Shown here one piece after another: positions 41,739-50,831 of a stretch of 64,000 nt of DNA; the first letter of the stretch is position 1; each line of letters opens with the position of its first letter. The translations under genes and the position numbers were made by a program. Under the pieces are notes generated by a model, which did not search any database, had not been told where the DNA came from, and saw nothing but the letters and a program-made list of their open reading frames with translations. The stretch comes from Variovorax sp. J22G73 (GTDB lineage: Bacteria; Pseudomonadota; Gammaproteobacteria; Burkholderiales; Burkholderiaceae_C): NCBI RefSeq assembly GCF_030317035.1, contig NZ_JASZYK010000015.1, forward strand, positions 1 through 64,000, in the 5' to 3' direction.

Positions 41739-42631
41739 CCGCCGCGGTCGCGCCGACCACCCCGTCGCCGTTCCAGCGCCTGTGGCTGGGCAGCCGGCAG
41801 CTCAGCGTGGCGGCGTCGGCCCTGCTGCTGGCGCCTTTCTTCGCGCTGCTGCTCGTCGTGTTCCTCTATCCGCTGCTGAGCCTGCTGTCGACCAGCTTCC
41901 TGGAGCCGCATGTGGGCCTGGGCAACTACCAGCGCGTGTTCGACAACCCGGTGTACCTGCGCGTGATGCTGCGCACCGGCTGGATCAGCCTGCTGACCAC
42001 CGCGCTCGCGCTGGTGCTGGGCTTTCCCATCGCCTACATGATGACCAAGGTGAAGGGCGCCACCGCCGCCTTGCTCACCGCGTGCGTGCTGCTGCCGCTG
42101 TGGTCCAGCGTGCTGGTGCGCACGGCCGCGTGGATCGTGCTGCTGCGCCGCGACGGCATCGTCAACAACGCGCTGCAGTGGCTGGGCCTCACCGGCAAGC
42201 CGCTCACGTTGCTCTACACCGAAGGCGCGGTGGTGCTGGCCATGGCGCACGTGCTGCTGCCGTTTCTCATCCTGCCGATCTACTCGGCGCTGAAGAACAT
42301 TCCCGACGACTACATGCGCGCGGCCGCCATGCTGGGCGCCAACCGCCGCCGCGCCTTCTTCGAAGTGCTGCTGCCCCTGAGCCGTGCCGGCGTGCTGAGC
42401 GGCTGCCTCATGGTGTTCCTGTCGGCGCTGGGCTTCTTCGTGACGCCCGCGCTCATCGGCAGCCCGCAGGAGCTGATGATCGCCACGCTGGTGTCCCAGC
42501 AGGTGCGCGAAATGCTCGACTGGCCTTTTGCCGCCGCGCTCATCGGCGTGCTGATGGTGGTGGTCGCCACGCTGACCATGGTCTTCAACAAGGCCGTGAG
42601 CTTCAACCGGCTGATGGGGGGAGGGGCATGA
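41735..42631 (+). CDS. ABC transporter permease (PotB-like)
   Basis: 298 residues with six membrane segments. The cytoplasmic coupling loop AAAMLGANRRRAFFEVLLPLSRAGVLSG matches the EAA motif of binding-protein-dependent permeases. The ATG overlaps the ATPase stop and its own stop overlaps the second permease start, so the three are translationally coupled. Confidence 0.93.
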
Positions 42632-43479
42632 CCGACCGCGCGACGAACTCTAACCGCACGAACCGAGTGAACCGCGCCCGCTTCGACTTCGGCGCCTTCT
42701 CGCTGCGCGCCTACGTGTGGCTGGTGGTGCTCTTCATCATGGTGCCCACGCTGATCATCGTGCCGATGTCGTTCAGCCCGGCCGACTTCCTGGAGTTTCC
42801 GCCGAGCGGCTTCACGCTGCATTGGTACGAAGAGTTCTTCGGCGACCTGCAATGGCGCAAGGCGGCCCTGCTCAGCCTGCAGGTGGCCGCGCTCACCATG
42901 CTGTGCTCGGTGGTGATCGGCACCATGGTGTCCTACGCCATCGTGCGTGGCACCGCGCGCTTCAGGTCGGCCACGCAGCTGCTGGTGATCGGCCCGGTGA
43001 TCGCACCGCACATCGCGGTGGCGGTGGCCTGCTACCTGTTCTACCAGCAGCTGGGCATCGTGGGCTCGCTGGGCGGCTTCGTCGCGGCGCACACCGTGCT
43101 GGCGCTGCCCTTCGTGGTGTTCACGGTGTCGGCCGCGCTGAGCCGCGTCGACCCCGACCTCGAGGCCGCCGCCATGAGCTGCGGCGCCAGCCGGCCCCGC
43201 GCCTTCTTCCACGTCACGCTGCCGCTGATCGTGCCGGGACTGCTGAGCGGGGCGCTGTTCGCGTTCATCATTTCCTTCGACGAGCCGGTGGTGTCCTTCT
43301 TCGTCTCCAGCGTGCGCCAGCGCACCCTGCCGCGGCGCATGTTCGAGGACATCGAGCAGAACCTCACGCCCATCATTCCGGCCATCGCCACCTTGCTCAC
43401 GCTGCTGTCCATCGCCGTGCTGATCGCGGTGGCGCTGCTGCGCGTGCTGGAGCGGCGGCGCAACGAGAAGAGCGGCTGA
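42628..43479 (+). CDS. ABC transporter permease (PotC-like)
   Basis: 283 residues with six membrane segments and the EAA loop AAMSCGASRPRAFFHVTLPLIVPGLLSG. The start region has Asn-Arg repeats (NSNRTNRVNR) made of 9-bp units, which lengthen the cytoplasmic N-terminus. It is coupled to the first permease by an overlapping ATGA; 73 bases separate it from the binding-protein gene. Confidence 0.93.
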   Translation: MTDRATNSNRTNRVNRARFDFGAFSLRAYVWLVVLFIMVPTLIIVPMSFSPADFLEFPPSGFTLHWYEEFFGDLQWRKAALLSLQVAALTMLCSVVIGTMVSYAIVRGTARFRSATQLLVIGPVIAPHIAVAVACYLFYQQLGIVGSLGGFVAAHTVLALPFVVFTVSAALSRVDPDLEAAAMSCGASRPRAFFHVTLPLIVPGLLSGALFAFIISFDEPVVSFFVSSVRQRTLPRRMFEDIEQNLTPIIPAIATLLTLLSIAVLIAVALLRVLERRRNEKSG

Positions 43480-43552
43480 GGGCCGCGCCTTCTTCCCTCC
43501 TTTTTCTCCCCTTTTCTCTTTTTTCCTGGTCTTCATTCACAAGGAGTTCGCG

Positions 43553-44644
43553 ATGACTGTCATGACGAAATGGCTCGATCGATGCAAGAGCGCCTCGCTC
43601 GCTTCGCTGACCTGCACCGCCGCCCTGGTGGGCGCGAGCGCCGTCCACGCCCAGGCGCTCGAAAAGGAACTGGTCATCGCCACCACCGGCGGGCTGATGG
43701 AGAAGACGCTGGTGCAGCACTTCTACACGCCGTTCTCCAAGGCCAAGGGCGTCGAGGTGGTGCCCGCCGCCATCGAGGTGCCCGACCAGTGGGCCAAGGT
43801 GCAGGCCATGGCGCGCAGCGGCGGCATGGAATTCGACATCGTCACGGCCACGCCGCCCGACCTGGTGCAGAAGAAAGACCTGCTGCAAGCCATCGACTGC
43901 GCCAAGCTGCCCAGCGTGGTGGCCAATGGCGTGAAGGGCGCCTGCACGCCCTACGGCGTGATCCGCACCGTGGGCGGCATGCAGATCGGCTACAGCACCG
44001 AGGCCTTCAAGGGCGCCAACGTGCCCAAGACCTGGGCCGACTTCTGGGACACCGCCAGGTTCCCCGGCCCGCGCGGCCTGCCCGACACCGGCGACCGCGA
44101 ATGGTGGGTGCCGGTCGCGGCCTTGCTGGCCGACGGCGTGGCGCCCGACAAGCTGTTTCCGCTCGACCTCGACCGCGCCTACAAGAAGCTCGACAAGATC
44201 CGCCCCAACGTCACCGTGTGGTGGAAGAGCGGCGACCAGCTGCAGCAGATCCTGCGCAACAAGGAAGTGGTCATGAGCATGGGCTACTCGGGCCGCCTCA
44301 TCTCGCTGATGGGGGCCAAGGTGCCGATCAACGTGTCGTGGGACGGCGCCATTCGCGACGTGGGCTACATGTCGATTCCCAAGGGCGCGCCGCACCCGAA
44401 GGCGGCCATGGCCTACCTCGATTATTTCTACGCCTCGTCGCCCGAGCAGCACGTGGCCTTCGTCAACGCCGTCAACTACGACACCGGCAACGGCAAGACC
44501 GCCAGCCTGTTCCCGCCCGAGCGTCGCGCCATGCTGGCGACCTCGGCCGAGAACTTCGACAAGCTGATCGTGGCCGACTACGAGTGGATCGGCAACAACC
44601 GCCAGATGCTGCGCGACCGCTGGATCGCCTGGCTGGGCCGCTGA
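43553..44644 (+). CDS. ABC transporter periplasmic substrate-binding protein (PotD-like)
   Basis: 363 residues, signal peptide ending near AVHAQA. The body has the two-lobed binding-protein pattern: KELVIATTGGLMEKTLVQHFYTPF, WAKVQAMARSGGMEFDIVTATPPDL and WVPVAALLADGVAPDKLFPLDLDRAYKKLDKI. This subfamily binds polyamines and other small cationic or amide compounds. The ligand-binding residues cannot be assigned by eye. It follows the permeases in the same operon and is 87 bases before the GntR gene. Confidence 0.92.
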   Translation: MTVMTKWLDRCKSASLASLTCTAALVGASAVHAQALEKELVIATTGGLMEKTLVQHFYTPFSKAKGVEVVPAAIEVPDQWAKVQAMARSGGMEFDIVTATPPDLVQKKDLLQAIDCAKLPSVVANGVKGACTPYGVIRTVGGMQIGYSTEAFKGANVPKTWADFWDTARFPGPRGLPDTGDREWWVPVAALLADGVAPDKLFPLDLDRAYKKLDKIRPNVTVWWKSGDQLQQILRNKEVVMSMGYSGRLISLMGAKVPINVSWDGAIRDVGYMSIPKGAPHPKAAMAYLDYFYASSPEQHVAFVNAVNYDTGNGKTASLFPPERRAMLATSAENFDKLIVADYEWIGNNRQMLRDRWIAWLGR

Positions 44645-44731
44645 GCCATGCCTGCTGCGGTGCACTGCTTCGCCAACGCCACAATCTAGGCCGCGCGAAT
44701 CTACGCAACCCGCAATCAAGGAGAGATTTCA

Positions 44732-45469
44732 ATGGCAACCGGTATCAATGTGGTCGAACGTGTCAATCTGGCCAGCCAGATCTACGAGCACCTGCGCGAG
44801 CAACTGATGTCGGCCACCTTCCAGCCCGGCCAGCGCCTGAAGATCCGCGAGCTGGCCAAGACCATGGGCACCAGCGAGACGCCGGTGCGAGAAGCCTTGA
44901 TCCAGCTGGTGCGGGACCGTGCGCTCGAGATGAAGGAGGGCTACTTCATCCGCGTGCGCATGCTGTCGCTGGCCGAGTACATCGAGCTGCGCGACATTCG
45001 CCTGTCGCTGGAGCCGCTGGCGGCCGAGCGCGCCGTGCCGCTGCTTGACAACGCCGCCATCAAGCAGCTCACCGAGAGCCATCGCCTGCTGATGCGCGCG
45101 GAGAAAACCAAGGACTACCGCGCGGCGCTGCAGCACAACTTCGACTTTCACTTCGGCATCTACCGCCGTTCCGGCATGCCGCAGCTGACCGAGCTGCTCG
45201 ACCGCATCTGGGTGCAGGTCGGGCCGATGATGAATTTTCTCTACCCGCACGGCCACCCGCGCTACGACGGCGCGCACCAGCACGTGAACGTGCTGCGCGG
45301 CCTGCAGCAGCGCGACGTGGAAGCCGTGCGCACCGCGATTCGCGACGACCTGATCGAGGGCGGACGCGACTTCCTGCGCGTGCTGGGAGAAATCGACGCC
45401 AACCCCGCGCGCGCGGACGAGCTGCTCGCGCTGCGCAACCAATCCCGCCAAGCAGAAAGTCCGCCCTGA
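44732..45469 (+). CDS. GntR-family regulator, FCD subclass
   Basis: 245 residues. The winged-helix N-terminus contains IYEHLREQLMSATFQPGQRLKIRELAKTMGTSETPVREALIQL. The all-helical FCD effector domain has RDIRLSLEPLAAERAV, HNFDFHFGIYRRSG and HQHVNVLRGL; an Asp and three His in this domain would bind a metal. The ATG at 44732 has GGAGAG about 9 bases before it. It lies inside the catabolic operon and its stop overlaps the next start. It is the best candidate to bind the ATGATATATCAT-like sites at 39239 and 54779. The effector is presumably the imported compound or an intermediate. Confidence 0.93.
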   Translation: MATGINVVERVNLASQIYEHLREQLMSATFQPGQRLKIRELAKTMGTSETPVREALIQLVRDRALEMKEGYFIRVRMLSLAEYIELRDIRLSLEPLAAERAVPLLDNAAIKQLTESHRLLMRAEKTKDYRAALQHNFDFHFGIYRRSGMPQLTELLDRIWVQVGPMMNFLYPHGHPRYDGAHQHVNVLRGLQQRDVEAVRTAIRDDLIEGGRDFLRVLGEIDANPARADELLALRNQSRQAESPP

Positions 45470-45807
45470 TGATGGATCACACCAGCGACCCGAACGCCGC
45501 CTCCTACCGCCTCGACCCGCAGCGCACCGACCTGGCCCGCGAATTCCGCAGCCACATCCGCGGTCCGCACAGCGCGGAACTGCAGAAGCTGCTGCACCGC
45601 ATGCGTTGGGGCCCACCCGGCGGTCGTTACCTGCTGGTGGTGCTGGAGCCGGGCCGGCGCTGGGCCCTGGCGCAGATGCCGCCCGAGCGCGGCCAGAAGG
45701 TCAAGGTGTTCCACGACCGCACCTTCGATTCGCTCGACGACGCCGAGTGGCATGTGTTCGGCCTGCGCTGGCAGGTACTGACAGGCCAGGAACTCAAGCT
45801 CGACTGA
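45469..45807 (+). CDS. Probable small (alpha) subunit of a dimethylformamidase-like enzyme
   Basis: 112 residues; ATG at 45469 overlaps the GntR stop. No catalytic motif is visible. I base the call on position (17 bases before the gene for the large subunit), size (N,N-dimethylformamidase has a small subunit of about 130 residues) and the C-terminal pattern GGRYLLVVLEPGRRWALAQ ... RTFDSLDDAEWHVFGLRW, which fits the role of a small accessory chain. If wrong, it is an uncharacterised protein of the same operon. Confidence 0.7.
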   Translation: MMDHTSDPNAASYRLDPQRTDLAREFRSHIRGPHSAELQKLLHRMRWGPPGGRYLLVVLEPGRRWALAQMPPERGQKVKVFHDRTFDSLDDAEWHVFGLRWQVLTGQELKLD

Positions 45808-45824
45808 ACGAAGAACGAACGACC

Positions 45825-48113
45825 ATGACTGCCACTCCCTTCGAAACCAACGCCTTCGTCGGCTACCCCGACACCCTCAGCGTGCGCGCGGGCGAACGCA
45901 TCCGGTTCCACCTCAGCAGCCGGCTCGCGCAGGCCGACGCCAGGTTCCTGCGCGTGCGCTGCGCCGACGCCGACGCGACCGGCCCCGGCCTCAAGTTCGA
46001 GGAACTCGTCTCGCCCATCGACGGCGTGCATGCCGTCGAATGGCACGAGGTGCCTTGCGGCTCCAGCATGTCGGTGCCCACTGACCGCAGGCTGGTGCCC
46101 ACGGGTGCGTTTTCCTTCGGTTGCTACATCTGGCCGACGCGCCTGGGCGACGCGCCGCAGACCGTGCTCGCGCGCTGGAACGACGACACCGGCCACGGCT
46201 ACGCGCTGCAGGTGTCGCGCCGCGGCGTGACGGTGCGCGTGGGTGGCGAAGGTGGCCAGGGTGGCCAGGGTGGCAAGGGCGCTGCGCATGAGGTCTCGAC
46301 CGGCGCCGCGCTCGACGAGCGCCGCTGGTACTGGGTGCAGGGCAGCATCGACCCCGCCACCGGCGAGCTGGTCGCGCACCAGAGCCGGCTGGCCGATGGC
46401 GTGATGCCAGAGGCGCGCCATGAAAGGCGCGCCACGCACCCGGCCGGCGCATGGCGTCTCGATTCGCAGGGCCCGTTCACCGTTGCAGCGCACCACGCCG
46501 AGCTCGCCACGCTACGCACCACCGCGCACTTCGATGGCAAGGTGGAAGCGCCGCGCATCGTGGCCGGCGTGCTCTCGGCCGAGGCGCTGCGCCGCGCCGA
46601 CGACCTCGCGCCGCCCGGCCTGGCCGACGCGAACCTGATCGCCTGCTGGGACTTCAGCGCCGGCATCGACACGCTGGAGGTGACCGACCGCTCGCCCAAC
46701 CGCCTGCACGGCGTGCTGCACCAGCTGCCATGCCGCGGCATGACCGGCGTGCACTGGACCGGCGACGTGCACGACTGGCGCCTGGCGCCGCGCGAATACG
46801 GCGCCATTCACTTTCACAGCGACGACATCTACGACTGCGGCTGGCCCGCCACGCTGGTGCTCGACGTGCCGCGCGAATGGCGCTCGGGCTTCCACGCGCT
46901 TCGCCTGCGGCCCGTGTCGACCGACGCGGCGCAGAACACCGAGACCTACATCAGCTTCTTCGTCACGCCCGCCGCCGATGCGCCGCGCGCCAAGCTGGCG
47001 GTGCTCGCGGCCACCATGACCTACATGGCCTATGCCAACAGCGCGCTGCGCCTGCATTCGGTTCATTTCGAAGTGCTGACCGAGCGCCTTCTGATGCTCA
47101 CCGGAGACGACGTCTACCTTCAGGAACACCCGGAGCTCGGCCAGTCCACCTACGACCACCATGTGGATGGCAGCGGCCGCGCCTACAGCTCGTGGCTGCG
47201 CCCGGTGCTCAACATGCGACCTCGCTCGCAGCCCGGCAACCTGGCCATCGACACCCACTTCATCGACTGGCTCGAGGAAAAGGGCATCGATTATGACCTG
47301 ATCACCGACGTGGAGCTCGACCGGCAGGGCGTGGGCGCGCTCGCGGGCTACCCGGTGCTCGCGACGCTCTCGCACCCCGAGTACTACAGCGAAGCCATGA
47401 TGAACGGCATCATGGCCTACCAGAACGCCGGCGGCCGCCACCTGGCGCTGGGCGCCAACGGCTTCTACTGGCGCTGCGCCTTCCACCCGAAGGCGCCCGC
47501 GGCCGTCGAGGTGCGGCGCGGCATGGCCGGCACGCGCACCTGGGAGTCGCGCCCCGGCGAACTTAACCTGGCCGGCACCGGTGAGCCCGGCGCGCTGTGG
47601 CGCCACAGCGGCTTCGCACCGCAGAAGCTCATCGGCGTGGGCTTCGCGGCCATGGTGTACGACCATGCCGGCTACTACCTGCTGACGCCCGACGCCGCCA
47701 ACCCGCGCGTGGCCTTCGCGGTGAAGGGCATCGAGCAGGGCGAGCGCATCGGCGACTACGGCGTGCGCATCGGCGGCGCGGTCGGCATCGAGATCGACCG
47801 CTTCGACGTCGGCTTGGGTTCGCCGCCGCATGCGGTGATGCTCGCGACCTCGCACGGCCTGGGCCCCGGCGCGCTGCCCACGCCCGAGGAATACCGCACC
47901 ACGGTGCACGGCCTGGACGGCGAGCAGAACGCGCTGGTGCGCGCCGACATGGTGTTCTTCGAGACCGCACGGGGCGGCGCCGTGTTCTCGACCGGCTCCA
48001 TCTCGTACGTGCTTTCGCTGAGCCACAACGGCTACGACAACAACGTGAGCCGCATCACGGGCAACGTGCTGCAGCGCTTTCTCGACCCCACGCCTTTCGA
48101 GGTGCCGGCATGA
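45825..48113 (+). CDS. N,N-dimethylformamidase large (beta) subunit-like amidohydrolase
   Basis: 762 residues, the length known for dimethylformamidase large subunits. The N-terminal half contains a laminin-G/lectin-like region (about 90-300, with FSFGCYIWPTRLGD and LIACWDFSAGIDTLEVTDRS). The C-terminal half is the catalytic domain. The known enzyme has a mononuclear iron held by two tyrosines and a glutamate. Here Tyr400/Tyr403 (MTYMAYANS), Tyr443 (STYDHH) and Glu519/Glu523 (SHPEYYSEA) have nearly the same spacing. It hydrolyses an amide; the true substrate is probably larger than dimethylformamide, given the context. Its stop overlaps the next ATG. A Gly-Gln repeat (GGEGGQGGQGGKG, residues 140-152) interrupts the lectin-like domain. 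Confidence 0.88.
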   Translation: MTATPFETNAFVGYPDTLSVRAGERIRFHLSSRLAQADARFLRVRCADADATGPGLKFEELVSPIDGVHAVEWHEVPCGSSMSVPTDRRLVPTGAFSFGCYIWPTRLGDAPQTVLARWNDDTGHGYALQVSRRGVTVRVGGEGGQGGQGGKGAAHEVSTGAALDERRWYWVQGSIDPATGELVAHQSRLADGVMPEARHERRATHPAGAWRLDSQGPFTVAAHHAELATLRTTAHFDGKVEAPRIVAGVLSAEALRRADDLAPPGLADANLIACWDFSAGIDTLEVTDRSPNRLHGVLHQLPCRGMTGVHWTGDVHDWRLAPREYGAIHFHSDDIYDCGWPATLVLDVPREWRSGFHALRLRPVSTDAAQNTETYISFFVTPAADAPRAKLAVLAATMTYMAYANSALRLHSVHFEVLTERLLMLTGDDVYLQEHPELGQSTYDHHVDGSGRAYSSWLRPVLNMRPRSQPGNLAIDTHFIDWLEEKGIDYDLITDVELDRQGVGALAGYPVLATLSHPEYYSEAMMNGIMAYQNAGGRHLALGANGFYWRCAFHPKAPAAVEVRRGMAGTRTWESRPGELNLAGTGEPGALWRHSGFAPQKLIGVGFAAMVYDHAGYYLLTPDAANPRVAFAVKGIEQGERIGDYGVRIGGAVGIEIDRFDVGLGSPPHAVMLATSHGLGPGALPTPEEYRTTVHGLDGEQNALVRADMVFFETARGGAVFSTGSISYVLSLSHNGYDNNVSRITGNVLQRFLDPTPFEVPA

Positions 48114-48994
48114 GCGCGCCGTCGAGCTTGAGCCCGAGCGCCTTCCGGGCGCAGTGGCAAGCGCGTGACCGGCTGGCATTGCCCGTGGGCGAGCTGAAGC
48201 AGGTGGCGCACACGCTGCGCCGCCAGGTCATCGAACTGGTGCGCAGGCACGGGCAGGGCTACGTGCAGCAGGGGCTGGGCGCGGCCGAGATCTTCGCGGC
48301 CCTGTACTTCAACGAGGCCCGCATCGATCCCGCCGATGCGCGCTGGGAGGCGCGCGACCGCTGCCTGCTTTCGACCGCGCACAACTCCGCGCTGTTCCAC
48401 GCGGTGCTGGCGCTGCGCGGCATGATTCCGGCGGCGTCGCTGGACGACTACGTGAAGGACGGCTCGGCGCTGGAGATCAACGTGTCCGAGCGCCTGGGTC
48501 CCGTGGTCGAGGGCACCTTCGGCTCGCTGGGGCAGGGCATGTCGGTGGCCGCGGGCATGGCGCTGGCATCGCGCATCCGCGGCATTCCGTACCGCGTGAA
48601 CGTGGTGCTGGGCGACGGCGAGCTCGAAGAGGGCCAGGTGTGGGAGGCCGCGATGCTCGCGGGCTCGCAAGGACTGCACAACCTGTGCGTGGTGCTCGAC
48701 CTGAACTGGATGCAGGTCGAAGGCCATACCGACAGCGTGCTGCGGCTGAACCCCATCGCCGACAAGTGGCGTGCCTTCAACTGGCAGGTGATCGAGGTCG
48801 ACGGCCACGACCTCGACGCACTGCTCGCGGCCTTTGCCGCCGCGCGCGGCCAGGCCGAGCGGCCGACCATGATCGTCGCGACCACGGTGCCGGGCAAGGG
48901 CGTGAGCCTGCTCGAAGGCGTGATCAGCCACAACGCCAAGCTGCCGGCCGACGTGGCCGACGCAGCCCTGCTCGAACTGGGAGAAACAGCATGA
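48110..48994 (+). CDS. Transketolase, N-terminal (TPP-binding) subunit
   Basis: 294 residues. Carries the TPP/Mg motif GDGELEEGQVWEAAMLAGSQGLHNLCVVLDLN and conserved His residues (STAHNSALFHAVLAL, GTFGSLGQGMSVAAGMA). It corresponds to the first half of a normal transketolase; the second half is encoded by the next gene, with overlapping ATGA. Split transketolases of this type occur in sugar-catabolic operons and may act on unusual ketoses. Here it probably moves a two-carbon ketol unit from a product of the upstream amidase. Confidence 0.93.
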   Translation: MSAPSSLSPSAFRAQWQARDRLALPVGELKQVAHTLRRQVIELVRRHGQGYVQQGLGAAEIFAALYFNEARIDPADARWEARDRCLLSTAHNSALFHAVLALRGMIPAASLDDYVKDGSALEINVSERLGPVVEGTFGSLGQGMSVAAGMALASRIRGIPYRVNVVLGDGELEEGQVWEAAMLAGSQGLHNLCVVLDLNWMQVEGHTDSVLRLNPIADKWRAFNWQVIEVDGHDLDALLAAFAAARGQAERPTMIVATTVPGKGVSLLEGVISHNAKLPADVADAALLELGETA

Positions 48995-50031
48995 CCCTCG
49001 CGGTCGACGACTTCACGCAGGGCGGGGCGCACACAGCCACGCCCGCCACCGCAGCCGCTGCCGCATCGGCCATTCCGCGCTACTACGGCGAGACGCTGCT
49101 GGCGCTCGCCCGCGAGCGCCGGAACATCGTGTGCCTCTCGGCCGACCTCACGGCCTCCACCGAGACCGACCTGTTTCGCGACACCTTTCCCGAGCGCTTC
49201 ATCAACCCCGGCATCGCCGAGGCCAACATGGTGGGCCTCGCGGGCGGTCTGGCGCGCAGCGGGCTGCAGGCCTGGGTGCACACCTTCTGCGTGTTCGCCA
49301 CGCGCCGGCCCTTCGACCAGATCGCGATGCAGGTGGCCTACCCGCGCACCGACGTGAAGATCGTCGGCTTCCTGCCGGGCCTGTCGACCATCCTGGGCGT
49401 GAGCCACCAGGCCATCGACGACATCGCGTTGATGCGCGCGCTGCCCAACATGACGGTCATCGAGCCCTCGGGCCCGGCGCAGGTGCCGGCCGCGGTGCGC
49501 GCGGCGGCCGACCACAAGGGGCCGGTGTACCTGCGGATGCTGCGCGCGCCGGCCGCGCTGCCCGCGGGCACGCCGTGGGAGCCCCTGGAGCTGGGACGCA
49601 TCCAGCCGCTGGAGGGCATCGAGGAGGGCGTTGGCGTCGGCGTCGGCAAGGGCGGCGATGCACTCCTCATCGCCAGCGGCCTGATGGTCGAGCCCGCGCG
49701 GGCCGCCGCGCGCGCGCTGCGGGCGCAGGGCATCGCGGTGGCCGTGGCCAACGCGCATACGCTCAAGCCTTTCGACGAAGCCTTCGTGCAGGCGCAATCC
49801 AGGCGCCATGGCCTGATCGTCACCGTGGAGAACCATTCCATCGTCGGCGGCCTGGGCTCCGCGGTGGCCGAGGTGCTGGCCGAGGCGGGCAGCGGCACGC
49901 GCCTGCTGCGCCTGGGCGTGCGCGACAGCTTCGCGCAGGGCGCTTCGATGCCCTACCTCTTCGAGCGCCACGGCCTCACGGCCGCAGGCATTGCCGACGC
50001 GGTACGCGCCGTGCTGAAGGACGCCCGATGA
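48991..50031 (+). CDS. Transketolase, C-terminal (pyrimidine-binding) subunit
   Basis: 346 residues. Contains the catalytic Glu region RFINPGIAEANMVGLAGGLA, FATRRPFDQIAMQVAY and the C-terminal domain (VTVENHSIVGGLGSAVAEVL). It completes the TPP enzyme started by the previous gene. The region GIEEGVGVGVGKGGD contains a small repeat. Its stop overlaps the AroE-like start, so four consecutive genes from the dimethylformamidase-like gene to the amidase overlap end to end. Confidence 0.93.
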   Translation: MTLAVDDFTQGGAHTATPATAAAAASAIPRYYGETLLALARERRNIVCLSADLTASTETDLFRDTFPERFINPGIAEANMVGLAGGLARSGLQAWVHTFCVFATRRPFDQIAMQVAYPRTDVKIVGFLPGLSTILGVSHQAIDDIALMRALPNMTVIEPSGPAQVPAAVRAAADHKGPVYLRMLRAPAALPAGTPWEPLELGRIQPLEGIEEGVGVGVGKGGDALLIASGLMVEPARAAARALRAQGIAVAVANAHTLKPFDEAFVQAQSRRHGLIVTVENHSIVGGLGSAVAEVLAEAGSGTRLLRLGVRDSFAQGASMPYLFERHGLTAAGIADAVRAVLKDAR

Positions 50032-50831
50032 AGATCACCGGCCGCACCGGCATCCTGCTGATGCTCGCGGACCCGGTGGCGCACGTGGTCGGCTCGCACC
50101 GGCTCAACGAGCGATTCGAGGCGGAAGGCCACGACATCGCGGTGTCGCCGCTGCATGTGTCGCCGGCGGATTTGCCGCTGGTGATCGGCGCCATCCGCCG
50201 CATGCAGAACGTGCGCGGCTTCGGCGTGACCATTCCACACAAGATCGACGTGCTGTCCCTGCTCGATGCGACCACGCCGCGCGCCGCGCTGGTGGGCGCG
50301 GTCAACTTCGTGCGACGCGACGGCGACGGCCGCCTCACCGGAGACAACCTCGACGGCACCGGCTTCGTCGACGGCCTGGCGCACAGCGGCATCGCGCTGC
50401 GCGGCCGGCGCGTGCTGCAGATCGGCGCCGGCGGCGCAGGGCGAGCGGTGGCCTTCGCCATCGCCGAGGCGGGCGCGGCGGAACTGGTCGTGCACAACCG
50501 CACGCAGGACAGGGCCGCGTCGCTGGCCGCCGATGTGGCCGCGGCGCACCCGCACTGCAGGACCGTCGCGGGCGACAACGACCCGCGCGGCTTCGACGTG
50601 GTCGTCAACACCACGTCGATGGGCATGCACGCGGGCGACCCGCTGCCGCTGCCTACCGAACACCTGGGCGCGCACACCGAGCTGGCCGAGATCATCATGA
50701 CGCCCGAGATCACGCCGCTGCTCGCGGCGGCGCAGGCGCGGGGCTGCCGCGTCTCGCTGGGCAAGTCGATGCTCGACGAGCAGTACAAGCTGCTGAAGGC
50801 GCTGCTGCGCATCGGGGCCGCGGCGCCATGA
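50028..50831 (+). CDS. Shikimate-dehydrogenase-like (AroE family) oxidoreductase with altered substrate site
   Basis: 267 residues. NADP motif GAGGAGRAVAFA and VHNRT; the catalytic Lys (VTIPHK), Asn (GAVNFV), Asp (NLDGTGF) and Gln (MLDEQYKL) of AroE are kept. The two N-terminal serines that hold the shikimate carboxylate (SxSPxxHN in AroE) are replaced: the region reads VVGSHRLNERF. This makes shikimate an unlikely substrate; another small hydroxy or keto acid fits the operon. The start and stop overlap both neighbours. Confidence 0.88.
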   Translation: MKITGRTGILLMLADPVAHVVGSHRLNERFEAEGHDIAVSPLHVSPADLPLVIGAIRRMQNVRGFGVTIPHKIDVLSLLDATTPRAALVGAVNFVRRDGDGRLTGDNLDGTGFVDGLAHSGIALRGRRVLQIGAGGAGRAVAFAIAEAGAAELVVHNRTQDRAASLAADVAAAHPHCRTVAGDNDPRGFDVVVNTTSMGMHAGDPLPLPTEHLGAHTELAEIIMTPEITPLLAAAQARGCRVSLGKSMLDEQYKLLKALLRIGAAAP

